A DNA stretch of 59,335 nucleotides from Calditrichota bacterium (lineage in GTDB: Bacteria > Calditrichota > Calditrichia > RBG-13-44-9 > J042), in the NCBI GenBank assembly GCA_013150955.1, contig JAADJD010000018.1, positions 1 through 59,335 on the forward strand, written 5' to 3'. Of the stretch, positions 8,425 to 18,703 are shown one piece after another (the first letter of the stretch is position 1; every line of letters begins with the position of its first letter). The notes under the pieces were generated by a model. That model was not told where the DNA came from, made no database searches, and saw only the letters and a program-made list of their open reading frames with translations. The position numbers were made by a program, and so were the translations under genes.

Positions 8425-9555
8425 TCATTCCCCCACATGGCGAATGATGACCAGGGTTCGATCGTCCACCGGCCGGATCTGGCGATTGACATGGGTGAGT
8501 ATGGCGCCGCATATGGCCTCCAGCGATGCCTGCGCGTGCGCCCTTACCACCTCCGCAATGTCCCGGATGTCGATCCAGAGTTCCTTGTTTTCCGGGGATT
8601 CCAGCATGCCGTCGGTGAACAGGACAAACAGATCCCCCGGCTGAAACGATACCAACAGGGTCTGGTATTCGGGCGAAAAGGGCGCACCCAGCGGCACCTG
8701 GGAGAGGTGACGATACTGCACCTGATGATCGTGCTTCTGATAATGAAGAATGGGAAGATGACCGGCGGTGACCACCTCGGCCATCGGATTGTCCGGGTGG
8801 AGCTGAACACCCGCGAAGGTCACGAACATGGTGCGCTCTTTTAAGGATTCCACCACCGGATGCACGGTTTTCAGCAGCGATCTCAGATTCAAATCCTGAT
8901 GCAGGGCGGTACGAACGGCGCTCTTCACCACCCCCATGAGCAATCCCGCAGAAATGCCGTGACCGGACACATCCGCCACATAGACGGTTACCACTTTCTC
9001 CCGGTGAATCACATCCATTAGATCCCCACCAATTTCCTGAGCCGCCTGAGACCGACCGTAAATTTCCCACAGGCCAATGCGTTCGTGAATGGGGGGAACC
9101 AGCGTCCGATGCATCTTCGCGCCCAGTTCCAGCTCCTGGCGAATGCGCCCTATGCGATCGCCCACACGGGAGATGAGCAGCACAAAGAAGAGATAGCCCA
9201 GAATGACATGGGCCAGAATGAGCACTCCCACACCCACCAGATGCGCCCTTGAGGGCACCGTAGCGCTTTCGGGCTGGCGTGACAACCAGAAGAAAATAGA
9301 CAGGTGTGCCACAACCAGGAGGATCAACAATTTCCTTCGCTGGCGAATGGAGGCATATGCGTATCCCACGGACAACAATCCAATGAAGCCCACCAGGAAG
9401 AACAAACGCGACCAGGAGAGCGTCCCCCCATTGATGAGGTCGATCACGTAGGCGATCATGGAAAACGAGAAAAAGACCGCCAGGAGGAAAAAGGCAAATT
9501 CACGTCGGGAGATTTCCTGCCAGAATCTCAGGGTAAAATAGGATACACCTCTCAT
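8425..9555 (-). CDS. Membrane-bound PP2C/SpoIIE-type protein phosphatase (RsbU-like)
   Basis: 376 residues. The N-terminal ~135 residues hold four hydrophobic helices. A short linker (about 140-160) leads to a SpoIIE/PP2C phosphatase domain (about 165-376). The metal-binding acidic motifs are 'EIGGDLMDV', 'VTVYVADVSGHG', 'VLFTDGMLE' and 'VDDRTLVII'. Family members dephosphorylate anti-anti-sigma (STAS) proteins in partner-switching cascades. No STAS antagonist or anti-sigma kinase is encoded adjacently, so the substrate is unknown. It is first in a two-gene unit with the DUF2914 protein. Confidence 0.9.
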   Translation of the reverse strand: MRGVSYFTLRFWQEISRREFAFFLLAVFFSFSMIAYVIDLINGGTLSWSRLFFLVGFIGLLSVGYAYASIRQRRKLLILLVVAHLSIFFWLSRQPESATVPSRAHLVGVGVLILAHVILGYLFFVLLISRVGDRIGRIRQELELGAKMHRTLVPPIHERIGLWEIYGRSQAAQEIGGDLMDVIHREKVVTVYVADVSGHGISAGLLMGVVKSAVRTALHQDLNLRSLLKTVHPVVESLKERTMFVTFAGVQLHPDNPMAEVVTAGHLPILHYQKHDHQVQYRHLSQVPLGAPFSPEYQTLLVSFQPGDLFVLFTDGMLESPENKELWIDIRDIAEVVRAHAQASLEAICGAILTHVNRQIRPVDDRTLVIIRHVGE

Positions 9556-9594
9556 GCACTCAGATCCTCATTCAACCCGCAGTGCTTTGTTAAA

Positions 9595-9759
9595 CCCAGA
9601 TTATGAAATAGCCTACGAATTACACGAATTAAAACGAATAAAAATAATAAAATCCATTTGATGATATCTGGATAAAAATATGTCCCAGGGTTTTTTCGCG
9701 ATTTTGCAGATATTTTTTGGCTTCATTCGCGTGATTCGTGGTTTAACGCATTATTTGGG
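9595..9759 (+). repeat. MITE-like dispersed repeat, copy 4, with perfect target duplication
   Basis: A 165-bp element from CCCAGATTATGAAATAG to GCATTATTTGGG, flanked on both sides by TTAAA (9590-9594 and 9760-9764). Confidence 0.9.
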
Positions 9760-9764
9760 TTAAA

Positions 9765-10023
9765 ACATTTTGCTCTCCAGGAAAAGGCTGGCATCCTCTT
9801 TCCCCGCGAACCGTTCGGGGAATCGTTCGACCGCCGCTATGCCCTTTCCGGTTTTCTGGTGCCCGACCCGGCTCACCTTTTTACCAGCATCCAGCGGATG
9901 CGAAGGCCTCCCATTCACTGCTTGTGATACGGGTCTTCCCCACAACCTCTCCGCGCGTTTTTTTGCCCCCTATCTCCCCTGGACCCGTGAGCGCTACGGG
10001 CCGCAGACGCCTTTCGCTGTTCC
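9765..10023. other. Non-coding gap 3' of the S9 peptidase gene
   Basis: GC-rich sequence with no gene that can be supported, lying between the repeat and the end of the peptidase gene. Confidence 0.5.
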
Positions 10024-12630
10024 CTATTCACTGACGGGTGGATACAGATCGTTCCACCACTGAGGCTGATCTTTCAACCAGCGATCGAACCAGGCCAGGA
10101 TGGTGCGCTGCCACATCTGCCGCTTTTTGTAATCCAGAATATGATGGTTCTGATCGAAAATCTGCACATATTCCACCTGCTTGCCCAGCAGCTTCAGGGC
10201 GGCAAAAAATTGGGTGCTTTCGCCCGGTGGCACGTTGGTATCCACCGTCCCGTGCAGCAACAGCAGCGGATTTTTGACCTTATCCGCATGAAACAGCGGG
10301 CTCTGATCCACATAAATATCCCGGCGATTCCAGGGGAAGCTAAATGCCGCGGACATGGCGTTGTAGATGTAGCCCCAGTAGCCTTCGCCCCAGTAACTGG
10401 AAATGGAGCTAATGCCGGCATGGGCAATACCGGTGGCAAAGATGTCTGTTTTGGTCATCAACAGCATGGTCATGAAGCCGCCGTAAGAGGCCCCAATAGC
10501 CCCCACGCGTTTTCGATCCACAAACGGATGCGCATCCAGAAACTTCTTCACCCCATCGATGATTTCATCGGCAACGATTTTTCCCCAGTCATTGACATGC
10601 AGGGCGGAAAATTCCTGACCGTATCCGGTTGCCCCGCTGGGCTGAAGCACATACACCACGTATCCCTGCGCAGCAAATAGGTTTTTGGGATAGCGACCGG
10701 CAAACGCCCGATTGGTTGGATTGACACCACCGTAATAATAAACAATACAGGGATACGTCTGTTGCGGATTAAAATCCGGTGGGTAATACACCCGACCATC
10801 GATCTCCACGCCCCGTTCATTCACGAATGTCCACTTTTCCACTTTGCCAAACTTCACATGGCGAAAATCGTCGGCAGAGGGATCGGACAGCACCCGATAG
10901 CGATCACGTTTCAAATCGATGATCATGGCCACGTGGGGACGGGTGGCACTGGATCCGTAGTACACGCCCACCGGTTTCTTGCGGGCCAGCTCAAAGCGGT
11001 TGATCACCTCCACCCCCGTTTCCAGGCGCTGAAAACGGCGTTTCCTGAGATCAAAGCGATACAGCGAGCGGTATTCTCGATCAATGGTGAGGAAGTAAAT
11101 CTGGCGTCCATTCTGTGACCAGAAGGCATCCACAATATCAGGATCGAATTCGCGGGTCAGACACTCCACTTTTTTGCTGGCCAGGTCCATCAGATAGGCC
11201 TGGGTATCGAATTCATTGGGAATGACGCCCTCCGGCACCGCATGCCCCAATTGGCCAAACATGGACGGGCCACCCAGAAACAGCAACTGTTTGCCATCCG
11301 GAGACCATTTGACCTTGTCGAACCAGCTTCCCACAAACAGGGTGTCCACAGTCAGGGTTCGGAGATTCAACCGAAAGATTTCGCTGCGGACATAGGGACG
11401 GGCATCGTAATCGTCGCGTTCGCGTTCGAATATGAGCCAGTTCCCATCGGGACTGATGGCATCCAGATCGGTACTTAAAGCGCCCGCTGTCAATCGCTGG
11501 CGGACACCGGATGAAACATCCACCCTGTAAAGGTATGTTCGATTCCGCGACCAGGGCCAGCGATCGCGCAGATTGATCACCCGCTTCACGCCGGTCTTGT
11601 TCTTTGGAGCCTTTTCTTCCACCTCGTATACAATAAAGCGGCCATCTGGCGACCAGGCGTGCGATTTCAGATTCTTGATGCCTTCCAGCAGCAGGTGCGT
11701 TTCGCCGGTGCGTAAATCCACGATCCATAAATTTCCCCGCTCCTTTTCGCTGGTGGTATAGGAAAATCGTTTTCCATCCGGCGCCCATTTCACGGACCGA
11801 ATGCTCCTGGCACCCCGATACGTCTCCACCAGCCGGCCATCGGCTACCCGCCGCAGTTCAATCCAGTTCTCCGATTTTCCCTCCGGAGGCATCACCCGCC
11901 GGATGGTCACCGTGGCCAGCTCGGCATCCGGGGAAATGGATACCCCGGTCACCTTGGGCCCTTCCAGCAAGTGGCGAATATTCATCCAGTGGGTGGGATC
12001 GGTGGTTACTTCCAGAGCGGTGTTTCCAAATTCCGCTTCAAATGAGAATGTTGCACGAATGGTCCAGGGTTGATCGGCCTTTGGATCGCGCACGGTTTTT
12101 AGCAACACGATGTGTTTACCGGTCTCCAGCTTGACCGTTCCACTGGCTTTGGCGGAATCGTCTTCTTTAGAAACCGTTTCCTTCTTTGCAATGGACTGGC
12201 CATCCACAAACACCTGTACCAGATGGGGTGTGGTGACCTCCAGCTTTGCGTTGACCCATCGATGGGCCCGGACGTAAACGGCCAGAAAGGCCACCTGAGG
12301 AGTGAGATCCGGTTGTACCGGCGACAGGGTAATTTCCCCTCCATCGGCCGCAACCGACCGCCAGCGGGTGATCTCTCCCGATGGCCATTGAACGCTCTCA
12401 AACACCGCCGGCCAGGCGGTCTTCACCAACCCTTCATCAAAGGCCAGCAACTGGGAGAGGCCAAACGGCTTTTTCCCCTCATCATGAAAAGCAGGCAGGG
12501 GTTGCGCCACCGGGCCCAGCAGCAACCATTCATCCACCTCAACCGTCACGCGGGCATCACCCGCCATTAATTGAATGGCCAGCAACCATCCCAATAACCA
12601 ACCCCATTTTACAGCATTTATGGTCTTCAT
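10024..12630 (-). CDS. Exported S9-family prolyl oligopeptidase / dipeptidyl peptidase
   Basis: 868 residues. The ATG at 12628-12630 has GGAGG seven bases upstream. A Sec signal peptide ends near 'LMAGDA' (about 25). A linker/beta domain is followed by WD40-like (PD40) beta-propeller blades (about 240-570), with repeats such as 'WSPDGRFIVYE', 'ISPDGNWLIFE' and 'WSPDGKQLLFL'. The C-terminal alpha/beta hydrolase domain carries the triad: Ser in 'GASYGG' (about 714), Asp in 'LLLHGTVDTNVPP' (about 796) and His in 'FDQNHHILDY' (about 827). S9 enzymes cleave short peptides, often after proline or acylated residues. Secretion suggests peptide scavenging in the periplasm. It stands alone between repeat-filled gaps. 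Confidence 0.92.
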   Translation of the reverse strand: MKTINAVKWGWLLGWLLAIQLMAGDARVTVEVDEWLLLGPVAQPLPAFHDEGKKPFGLSQLLAFDEGLVKTAWPAVFESVQWPSGEITRWRSVAADGGEITLSPVQPDLTPQVAFLAVYVRAHRWVNAKLEVTTPHLVQVFVDGQSIAKKETVSKEDDSAKASGTVKLETGKHIVLLKTVRDPKADQPWTIRATFSFEAEFGNTALEVTTDPTHWMNIRHLLEGPKVTGVSISPDAELATVTIRRVMPPEGKSENWIELRRVADGRLVETYRGARSIRSVKWAPDGKRFSYTTSEKERGNLWIVDLRTGETHLLLEGIKNLKSHAWSPDGRFIVYEVEEKAPKNKTGVKRVINLRDRWPWSRNRTYLYRVDVSSGVRQRLTAGALSTDLDAISPDGNWLIFERERDDYDARPYVRSEIFRLNLRTLTVDTLFVGSWFDKVKWSPDGKQLLFLGGPSMFGQLGHAVPEGVIPNEFDTQAYLMDLASKKVECLTREFDPDIVDAFWSQNGRQIYFLTIDREYRSLYRFDLRKRRFQRLETGVEVINRFELARKKPVGVYYGSSATRPHVAMIIDLKRDRYRVLSDPSADDFRHVKFGKVEKWTFVNERGVEIDGRVYYPPDFNPQQTYPCIVYYYGGVNPTNRAFAGRYPKNLFAAQGYVVYVLQPSGATGYGQEFSALHVNDWGKIVADEIIDGVKKFLDAHPFVDRKRVGAIGASYGGFMTMLLMTKTDIFATGIAHAGISSISSYWGEGYWGYIYNAMSAAFSFPWNRRDIYVDQSPLFHADKVKNPLLLLHGTVDTNVPPGESTQFFAALKLLGKQVEYVQIFDQNHHILDYKKRQMWQRTILAWFDRWLKDQPQWWNDLYPPVSE

Positions 12631-12784
12631 GAACATTCCTCCAGATGTTTCGTTTCCCATACGTTTCGCCATTTTTTTGCCAGCAGATTCAAGCGCGATT
12701 TACTGGATTTACGCCGCTTCATTTTCAAGTATCAAACATAAAATATTGCCGGGAAAAATCCAATTCGAACCTGATCTTCTTTAA

Positions 12785-13118
12785 CCCGGATCATGAATTA
12801 AACCACGCATTGCACGAAATAACACGAATAAAATTAATAAAATGCATTAGATTATCCCAAATCATGCATTTAACCGCGAATCACACAAATGAATTCAATA
12901 AATATCCACAAAATCGCGAATAAACCCCGGAACACAATTTCATCCAGACACAATCCAATGTATTATATTGGTTTTATTGGTGTGAATTCGTGTCATTCGT
13001 AGGCGAATGCATAATCTGGGATGATATCTGGATGAAAATTCGCTTCGAGGTTTTTCGCGATTTTGGGAATATCTTTTGGATTCATTGGCGTCATTCGGGG
13101 TCTAATGCATTATTCGGG
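12785..13118 (+). repeat. MITE-like repeat, copy 5: a plus copy split by copy 6
   Basis: The left part (12785-12855, starting CCCGGATCATGAATT) and right part (13021-13118, ending GCATTATTCGGG) form one element, interrupted by an opposite-oriented copy at 12856-13020. The right end supplies the TAA stop of the ndh gene at 13110. Confidence 0.85.
12856..13020 (-). repeat. MITE-like repeat, copy 6, inserted inside copy 5
   Basis: A 165-bp element from CCCAAATCATGCATT to GCATAATCTGGG. It is flanked by ATTAT on the left and ATGAT on the right, an imperfect 5-bp target duplication. Confidence 0.88.
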
Positions 13119-14468
13119 TTTATCATGGGCGTCACACCCGATGGATCGTGGATGGCGCACCGCGGGAAATGGCGGCTCGCCGGTAATCAATCGCGCCCCT
13201 TTCTTCCGCGTGAAATAATCCCAGGCCCACTGGAAGAGCACCAGCAACTTGTTGTCGAATTCGATCAAATACCAGATGTGAACGAACAACCAGGCCAACC
13301 AGGCCGGAAATCCCGCCAGTTGCCATTTTCGGAACCGGGCCACCGCCTGGTTTCGGCCGATGACGGCCAGGCTGCCCTTATCCCGATAACGAAAAGCGGG
13401 GGTGGATTTTCCCTGAAGGGCTCGCAGAATGCGGCGGGCCACATAACGTCCCTGCTGCATGGCCACGGGGGCAATTCCGGGCAGCGGCTGTCCAGACTCG
13501 GTTTCCAGATGGGCCAGATCGCCAATGACAAAAATCTCCGGATAATCCGGCAAGGAAAGATCGGGTCGAACCATCACCCGCCCGTTCCGATCCAGCGGTA
13601 CCCCTGTTTTTCGCCGCAACCACTCTCCCACTCCCGATGCCCGCACCCCGGCCGCCCAGAGCACCGTGTGGGTTCGCAACGCTGCTTTCCGACCATCCTC
13701 CAGCCAGGTCACCCAATCCTCAAATATTTCCGTTAGCCGCGTCCGGGTTTTCACGGTCACGCCCAGTCGGGTTAGCGATTTTTCCGCCTGTCGGGATAGT
13801 TTTTCGGGGAAGGTGGGCAGGATGCGTTCCGTGGCCTCTATCAGATAAATGCGCGCATCGGTAGGCCGGATGAATCGAAAATCCCGCCGAAGGGTGTGCC
13901 GGGCCAGTTCGGCCAGCGCACCCGCCAGTTCCACTCCCGTGGGCCCACCGCCAACGACCACAAAGGTTAACCAGGCCTGCTGCTCCTGTGGATCGCTTTC
14001 TTTTTCGGCAGCCTCGAAGGCCATGAAGATTCGCCGCCGGATTTCCAATGCATCTTCAATGGTCTTCAATCCCGGTGCCAGCCGGGCCCAGGCATCGTTC
14101 CCGAAATAATGATGCGACACTCCGGTGGACAGGATCAACACATCGTAACACACATCGCTGGCCGATAACTGCAAGCGCTTTTCATCCGGAAAGATATCCC
14201 GCACCTCATCCTGAATCACCGTAATATTGCGAAAGCGATTGAGAATGGCCCGAAGCGGCGAGGCAATGTCGCCGGGAGACAGGCCACCCGTAGCCACCTG
14301 ATACAGCAGCGGCTGGAACAGATGGAAATTGCGTCGATCAATCAGGGTTACCTGTACCGGTTGATTGCCCAGGGCTTTGGCGGCGTAAAGCCCACCAAAG
14401 CCGCCTCCGACGATGACCACGTGCGGTTGTGCCGTTCGATTTATGTGGAATGGATGATGGGATTTCAT
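13110..14468 (-). CDS. ndh: Type II NADH:quinone oxidoreductase (NDH-2)
   Basis: 452 residues. The ATG at 14466-14468 follows a GGGGAGG site; an in-frame GTG lies one codon before. An N-terminal FAD-binding Rossmann motif (HVVIVGGGFGGLYAAKAL) and a second NADH-binding motif (FVVVGGGPTGVELAGALAEL, about 165-185) are present. The quinone-side motif 'FVIGDLAHLE' and an amphipathic C-terminal membrane anchor (LIEFDNKLLVLFQWAWDYF) match NDH-2. The enzyme passes electrons from NADH to quinone without pumping protons. The last residues (HDKPE) and the TAA stop are encoded by the terminal inverted repeat of an adjacent MITE-like element, so the original C-terminus was probably slightly different. Confidence 0.93.
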   Translation of the reverse strand: MKSHHPFHINRTAQPHVVIVGGGFGGLYAAKALGNQPVQVTLIDRRNFHLFQPLLYQVATGGLSPGDIASPLRAILNRFRNITVIQDEVRDIFPDEKRLQLSASDVCYDVLILSTGVSHHYFGNDAWARLAPGLKTIEDALEIRRRIFMAFEAAEKESDPQEQQAWLTFVVVGGGPTGVELAGALAELARHTLRRDFRFIRPTDARIYLIEATERILPTFPEKLSRQAEKSLTRLGVTVKTRTRLTEIFEDWVTWLEDGRKAALRTHTVLWAAGVRASGVGEWLRRKTGVPLDRNGRVMVRPDLSLPDYPEIFVIGDLAHLETESGQPLPGIAPVAMQQGRYVARRILRALQGKSTPAFRYRDKGSLAVIGRNQAVARFRKWQLAGFPAWLAWLFVHIWYLIEFDNKLLVLFQWAWDYFTRKKGARLITGEPPFPAVRHPRSIGCDAHDKPE

Positions 14469-14857
14469 CACAACCTCCCCTGTTTATTCCATAAAACATA
14501 AAACACACCGGTGAAGGAATACAGGGAAATTTCGATTTTGTGCGTTTGCGGCGCAAATAACCGGGGGAATCGAACAGGACGATTCGCGCCGGCTTCAGTG
14601 GGTAGAATCGCCAACGGATTGCTGCTGCAGATTGATCAATTCTTGAATGACTCCTTGCCCAAAGCCCTGTGCCCCATCCATCCCATTCCAGCAGATCCCA
14701 TCCCCAATAAGATTGCTGAAAAACCATGCCAGAAACCCGCGGTCAGATCCGCATCAATTATTCAGAAAGCGAAAATTCAGTTTTATTATAGGTGTTCCTT
14801 GGCTAAATTTAATGCCGTAAACGAATTGACTGGAAACAAAACCATTGGGAGATAACC
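14469..14857. other. Divergent intergenic region between ndh and tatA
   Basis: 389 bp with no supported gene. It must hold the promoters of both divergent units. I could not identify a confident -35/-10 pair. Confidence 0.5.
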
Positions 14858-15115
14858 ATGTTTGGTTTAGGACCCTGGGAATTATTAGTCATCTTTGTGG
14901 TGATCATCATCCTGTTTGGCCCCAAACGGTTGCCCGAGCTGGCCCGGTCGCTGGGTCGTTCGATCAAGGAATTCAAACATGCCAGTCAGGGACTGAAAGA
15001 GGAGCTGGATTTAACCAACATTGACGAACCCTCCATACCCGAAAGCACCGCCAATCCAGCGGAGAAAACCCAGAAAAAGGATCAGGAAACGGCTTCGGCA
15101 AAAAACGATCAGTAA
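14858..15115 (+). CDS. tatA: Twin-arginine translocase subunit TatA/TatE
   Basis: 85 residues. One N-terminal membrane helix (about 5-21), the conserved 'FGPKRLPELARSLGRSIKEFK' amphipathic region (about 21-41) and a charged tail are typical of TatA. GGGAGAT precedes the ATG. TatA oligomerises to form the translocation pore with TatC, which is not encoded in the window. A Tat-type signal (RRDFLK) occurs on the NusG-II protein at 51.6-52.2 kb. It lies 42 bp upstream of gatA and is probably cotranscribed. Confidence 0.95.
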   Translation: MFGLGPWELLVIFVVIIILFGPKRLPELARSLGRSIKEFKHASQGLKEELDLTNIDEPSIPESTANPAEKTQKKDQETASAKNDQ

Positions 15116-15157
15116 ATCAAACCACGGAAAATGGGATTTAATGGAAAGGAGGTGACG

Positions 15158-16600
15158 GTGGATTCTGCACGTGTTCGTCATCAGCAATACGTTGAGGGGA
15201 AATTTCGTCTGGCCGATGCTGTAGAGGATTATCTGGAACGTATTGAGGCGCATAAGGATTTAAACGCCTTCATTCAGGTATATGCCGACGAAGCCCGGGA
15301 GCGGGCGCGGGAGCTGGATGCACGTCGGGAACGGGGGGAATCCCTGGGCGATCTGGCCGGACTGATCATTGCCGTTAAAGACAACATCGTTATCAAGGAT
15401 CACCTGACCACCTGCGCGTCGCACATCCTGGAGAATTTTGTTTCTCCCTACCATGCCACCGTGGTGGAAAAGATTCTGCAGGCGGACGGCCTCATCATCG
15501 GGAAAACCAATCTGGACGAATTTGCCATGGGCTCTTCCACGGAGAATTCCTACTTTGGCGCCACTCGCAACCCTGTGGATCCGGAACGGGTACCGGGCGG
15601 ATCCAGCGGTGGCTCTGCCGTGGCCATTGCCGCTGGCATGGCCGATCTGGCCCTGGGAAGCGATACCGGTGGATCCATTCGTCAGCCAGCCGCTTTTTGT
15701 GGCGTGGTGGGACTCAAGCCGACGTATGGTCGGGTGTCCCGTTACGGTCTGGTGGCATATGCCTCTTCGCTGGATCAGATTGGCCCCTTTGGCCGCACGG
15801 TCGAAGACGTGGCCCTGTTTACCCGGATCATCGCGGGGGCAGACGAACGCGATTCCACCACGGTACCCACGGAAGTGCCCGATTATCTGCAGGAACTGCA
15901 GCGCGACCCCCGGGATCTGACCATCGGCATTCCGCAGGAGTATTTTCAGGAAGGGCTGGATGGGGAAATCCGCACCGCCATTTTCCAGGTCATCGATCGG
16001 CTGAAAGAAGAAGGATTTACCCTAAAAGAAATTCGCCTGCCGCTGACCGATTACGCCATCGCCACCTACTACATTGTGGCAACGGCAGAGGCCTCTTCCA
16101 ATCTGGCGCGTTACGACGGTGTGCGCTATGGTTTCCGTGCCGAGGGGGTAGAAGATCTTCAGGAAATGTATTTTCGCACCCGCAGCGAAGGATTTGGCAC
16201 CGAGGTCAAACGCCGCATCATGCTGGGAACCTACGTGCTTTCTGCCGGTTACTACGAGGCGTATTACAAAAAGGCGCAGCAGGTTCGTCGGATGATCAAG
16301 GACGAATTTGATGCGGCCTTCCGGGAGGTGGACATCCTGATCACTCCAACCACCCCCACACCCGCATTTCGGCTGGGGGAAAAGCTGGACGATCCGTTGC
16401 AAATGTACCTGTCGGACATTTACACCGTCACCGTGAATCTGGCGGGAATCTGTGCCCTGAATCTCCCCATTGCCCGAACACAGCAGGGACTTCCCATCGG
16501 CATGCAGTTAATGGCCGGCATGTTCCGGGAAAGCGATCTGTTCCGACTGGGGCATTTCATTGAACGTCAACTGACCCCGTCCACCCAACAGGTTCCGTGA
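15158..16600 (+). CDS. gatA: Asp-tRNA(Asn)/Glu-tRNA(Gln) amidotransferase subunit A
   Basis: 480 residues from a GTG at 15158, set by AAGGAGG at 15146-15152; the upstream ATG at 15131 has no comparable site. It is an amidase-signature protein. The catalytic Lys is in 'IAVKDNI' (about K74). The glycine/serine-rich signature is 'GGSSGGSAVAIAAG', and the nucleophile Ser lies in 'GSDTGGSIRQPAAF' (about 173). GatA releases ammonia from glutamine for transamidation of misacylated Gln- or Asn-tRNA. gatB follows after a 175-bp gap. No gatC was found in the window. Confidence 0.96.
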   Translation: MDSARVRHQQYVEGKFRLADAVEDYLERIEAHKDLNAFIQVYADEARERARELDARRERGESLGDLAGLIIAVKDNIVIKDHLTTCASHILENFVSPYHATVVEKILQADGLIIGKTNLDEFAMGSSTENSYFGATRNPVDPERVPGGSSGGSAVAIAAGMADLALGSDTGGSIRQPAAFCGVVGLKPTYGRVSRYGLVAYASSLDQIGPFGRTVEDVALFTRIIAGADERDSTTVPTEVPDYLQELQRDPRDLTIGIPQEYFQEGLDGEIRTAIFQVIDRLKEEGFTLKEIRLPLTDYAIATYYIVATAEASSNLARYDGVRYGFRAEGVEDLQEMYFRTRSEGFGTEVKRRIMLGTYVLSAGYYEAYYKKAQQVRRMIKDEFDAAFREVDILITPTTPTPAFRLGEKLDDPLQMYLSDIYTVTVNLAGICALNLPIARTQQGLPIGMQLMAGMFRESDLFRLGHFIERQLTPSTQQVP

Positions 16601-16775
16601 ATCAGACCGGCTGCGAGCCGTTTCCGGGGAGACCGCGGCCGAATCATGTGGCGGAATAACGGGGACGTCCCTTTCGGGGAGGGGATCGGGAATGAAAACG
16701 AAACAGCACGTCCAGACTTCAACGATTGACAACTTGTAAGAAAATAGACCGGAAAAACGGGAGGCAGATAAACTC

Positions 16776-18215
16776 ATGAAATACGAAGCGGTCATTGGCC
16801 TGGAAGTTCATGCCCAGTTGTTAACCGATTCCAAGATTTTTTGTGGGTGTTCCACCACCTTTGGAGCGGAACCCAATTCCCAGACCTGTCCGGTGTGCCT
16901 GGGCATGCCCGGCGTTTTGCCAGTTTTAAACGAGCGCGCGGTGGAATTTGCCATTAAAATGGGATTGGCCACCCATTGCAAGATTGCCCCTTTTAGCCGC
17001 TTTGCCCGTAAAAATTACTTTTACCCCGACCTGCCCAAGGGCTATCAAATCTCTCAATACGAATTGCCCCTCTGCAGCGATGGTTACGTGGACATTGAAC
17101 TGGAAGACGGCACCCGCAAGCGGATTGGCATCATCCGCATTCATCTGGAAGAGGATGCCGGTAAATCCATTCACGATCCGGTGCTGGCCGGCGAGGATAC
17201 GCTGGTCGACCTGAATCGCTGTGGGGTACCGTTAATCGAAATCGTCAGTGCGCCGGACTTACGTTCCCCGCAGGAAGCCTATGCCTATCTGGTGCGCTTA
17301 AAACAGCTGGTCACCTACCTGGGCATCTGCGATGGCAATATGGAAGAGGGTAGCCTGCGCTGCGATGCCAACGTGTCCGTGCGTCCGGTGGGTTCCACCG
17401 AATTTGGCGTCAAAACCGAAGTAAAAAATATGAACTCCTTCCGAAATGTCGAACGGGCATTGACGTTCGAAATTAATCGCCAGATTCAATTGCTGGAATC
17501 GGGAGGGGAGGTGGTTCAGGAAACGTTGCTCTGGGATGCCCATGCGGGAGAAGCGCGCCCCATGCGCAGCAAGGAAGAAGCCCACGATTACCGCTACTTT
17601 CCGGAACCTGACCTGGTGCCAATGGTGATCGAAGAAAGCTGGGTGCAGAAGATCCGGGAATCCCTGCCGGAATTGCCCCTGGCCCGTAAAGAGCGCTTCA
17701 TGGAACAGTACAAACTTCCGGCTTATGATGCCGGAATACTAACGATGACCCGTGAACTGGCCGATTATTATGAGGCAGTGGTTACCGAATGTCGGGATTA
17801 CAAACTGGCCAGCAACTGGGTAATGGGAGAGGTTTTGCGGGTGCTAAATGAACGGAAAATCGAGATCACCGAGTTTCCCATATCGGCACAGCAGCTGGCC
17901 CGCTTGCTGAACTTGATACTGGACGAGACCATCAGTTCCAAAATTGCCAAGACGGTTTACGAAGAGATGCTGAACACTGGCGAGGATCCGGCGAAGATTG
18001 TGGAAAAGAAGGGTCTGGCACAGGTTACGGATCGCGCCACCATTGAAGCCATCGTCGTTAAAGTGCTGGAAGAAAATCCCAAACAGGTCGAACAGTACCG
18101 TTCGGGAAAAGAAAAAGTGTTTGGTTATTTTGTCGGGCAGGTGATGCGTGCAACCCGAGGGAAGGCGAATCCGGGTTTGGTGAATGAAATTCTTAAAGAA
18201 AAATTAAGAGAATGA
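16776..18215 (+). CDS. gatB: Asp-tRNA(Asn)/Glu-tRNA(Gln) amidotransferase subunit B
   Basis: 479 residues, the usual length. It opens with the family signature ([19 protein letters not shown]) and contains the zinc-type cysteines C23, C25, C38 and C41. The tRNA-binding helical and YqeY-like C-terminal domains are present (about 330-479, ending [15 protein letters not shown]). GatB activates the tRNA-bound Glu or Asp by phosphorylation and receives ammonia from GatA. GGGAGG lies upstream of the ATG. The next gene begins 1 nt after the stop. Confidence 0.97.
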   Translation: MKYEAVIGLEVHAQLLTDSKIFCGCSTTFGAEPNSQTCPVCLGMPGVLPVLNERAVEFAIKMGLATHCKIAPFSRFARKNYFYPDLPKGYQISQYELPLCSDGYVDIELEDGTRKRIGIIRIHLEEDAGKSIHDPVLAGEDTLVDLNRCGVPLIEIVSAPDLRSPQEAYAYLVRLKQLVTYLGICDGNMEEGSLRCDANVSVRPVGSTEFGVKTEVKNMNSFRNVERALTFEINRQIQLLESGGEVVQETLLWDAHAGEARPMRSKEEAHDYRYFPEPDLVPMVIEESWVQKIRESLPELPLARKERFMEQYKLPAYDAGILTMTRELADYYEAVVTECRDYKLASNWVMGEVLRVLNERKIEITEFPISAQQLARLLNLILDETISSKIAKTVYEEMLNTGEDPAKIVEKKGLAQVTDRATIEAIVVKVLEENPKQVEQYRSGKEKVFGYFVGQVMRATRGKANPGLVNEILKEKLRE

Positions 18216-18216
18216 T

Positions 18217-18588
18217 ATGCCCATCAACAAAGTGCTGTTAATCGAAGACGAGTCCGATATTGCCCTGATCATTCAAAACATCCTGGACATGCAGCAGATC
18301 GAAACCATCGTTGCACCCGACGGCACCACAGCCCTGGAACTGTTAAAGCAGCATCAGGTTCAGGGGGTCATCATGGATTTAAATTTACCCGACATGGGCG
18401 GAATGGAGTTGCATGATCGCATCATCGCAACGTTTCCGGAGCTGGAAGGGAAATTTCTTTTTATGTCCGGCTATGATATCGATAACGAACTGGAAGCGGT
18501 ACTGCAACGGACGCGGAATTTGTTTATCCACAAGCCCTTCCATCTGGACAAATTTCGCCAGGCTGTGGAGTCGTTGCTCTCGCGATAA
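18217..18588 (+). CDS. Stand-alone CheY-like response regulator receiver
   Basis: 123 residues, a receiver domain only. The acidic pocket is E10/D11, the phosphoacceptor D54 is in 'VIMDLNLPD', S84 is in 'FLFMSGY', and the conserved K106 is in 'FIHKPF'. There is no output domain, so it probably works by protein contact or in a phosphorelay. It begins one base after gatB and is almost certainly cotranscribed with it. No dedicated kinase is adjacent; the hybrid kinase at 21.4-27 kb is a candidate partner only by proximity. Confidence 0.9.
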   Translation: MPINKVLLIEDESDIALIIQNILDMQQIETIVAPDGTTALELLKQHQVQGVIMDLNLPDMGGMELHDRIIATFPELEGKFLFMSGYDIDNELEAVLQRTRNLFIHKPFHLDKFRQAVESLLSR

Positions 18589-18703
18589 GGCCACCTCAAT
18601 CGGGCAGGGGCAAATATTGGCAACACCCGCAATCCGGTGAACTCCGTGAGCGCTCATGGATCGGACAGCATATGGGTGCACCACACAATTCCCCTCAATT
18701 CAA

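Noticed and set aside
16601-16775. Possible gatC between gatA and gatB
   Set aside because: The 175-bp gap has no frame with GatC features.
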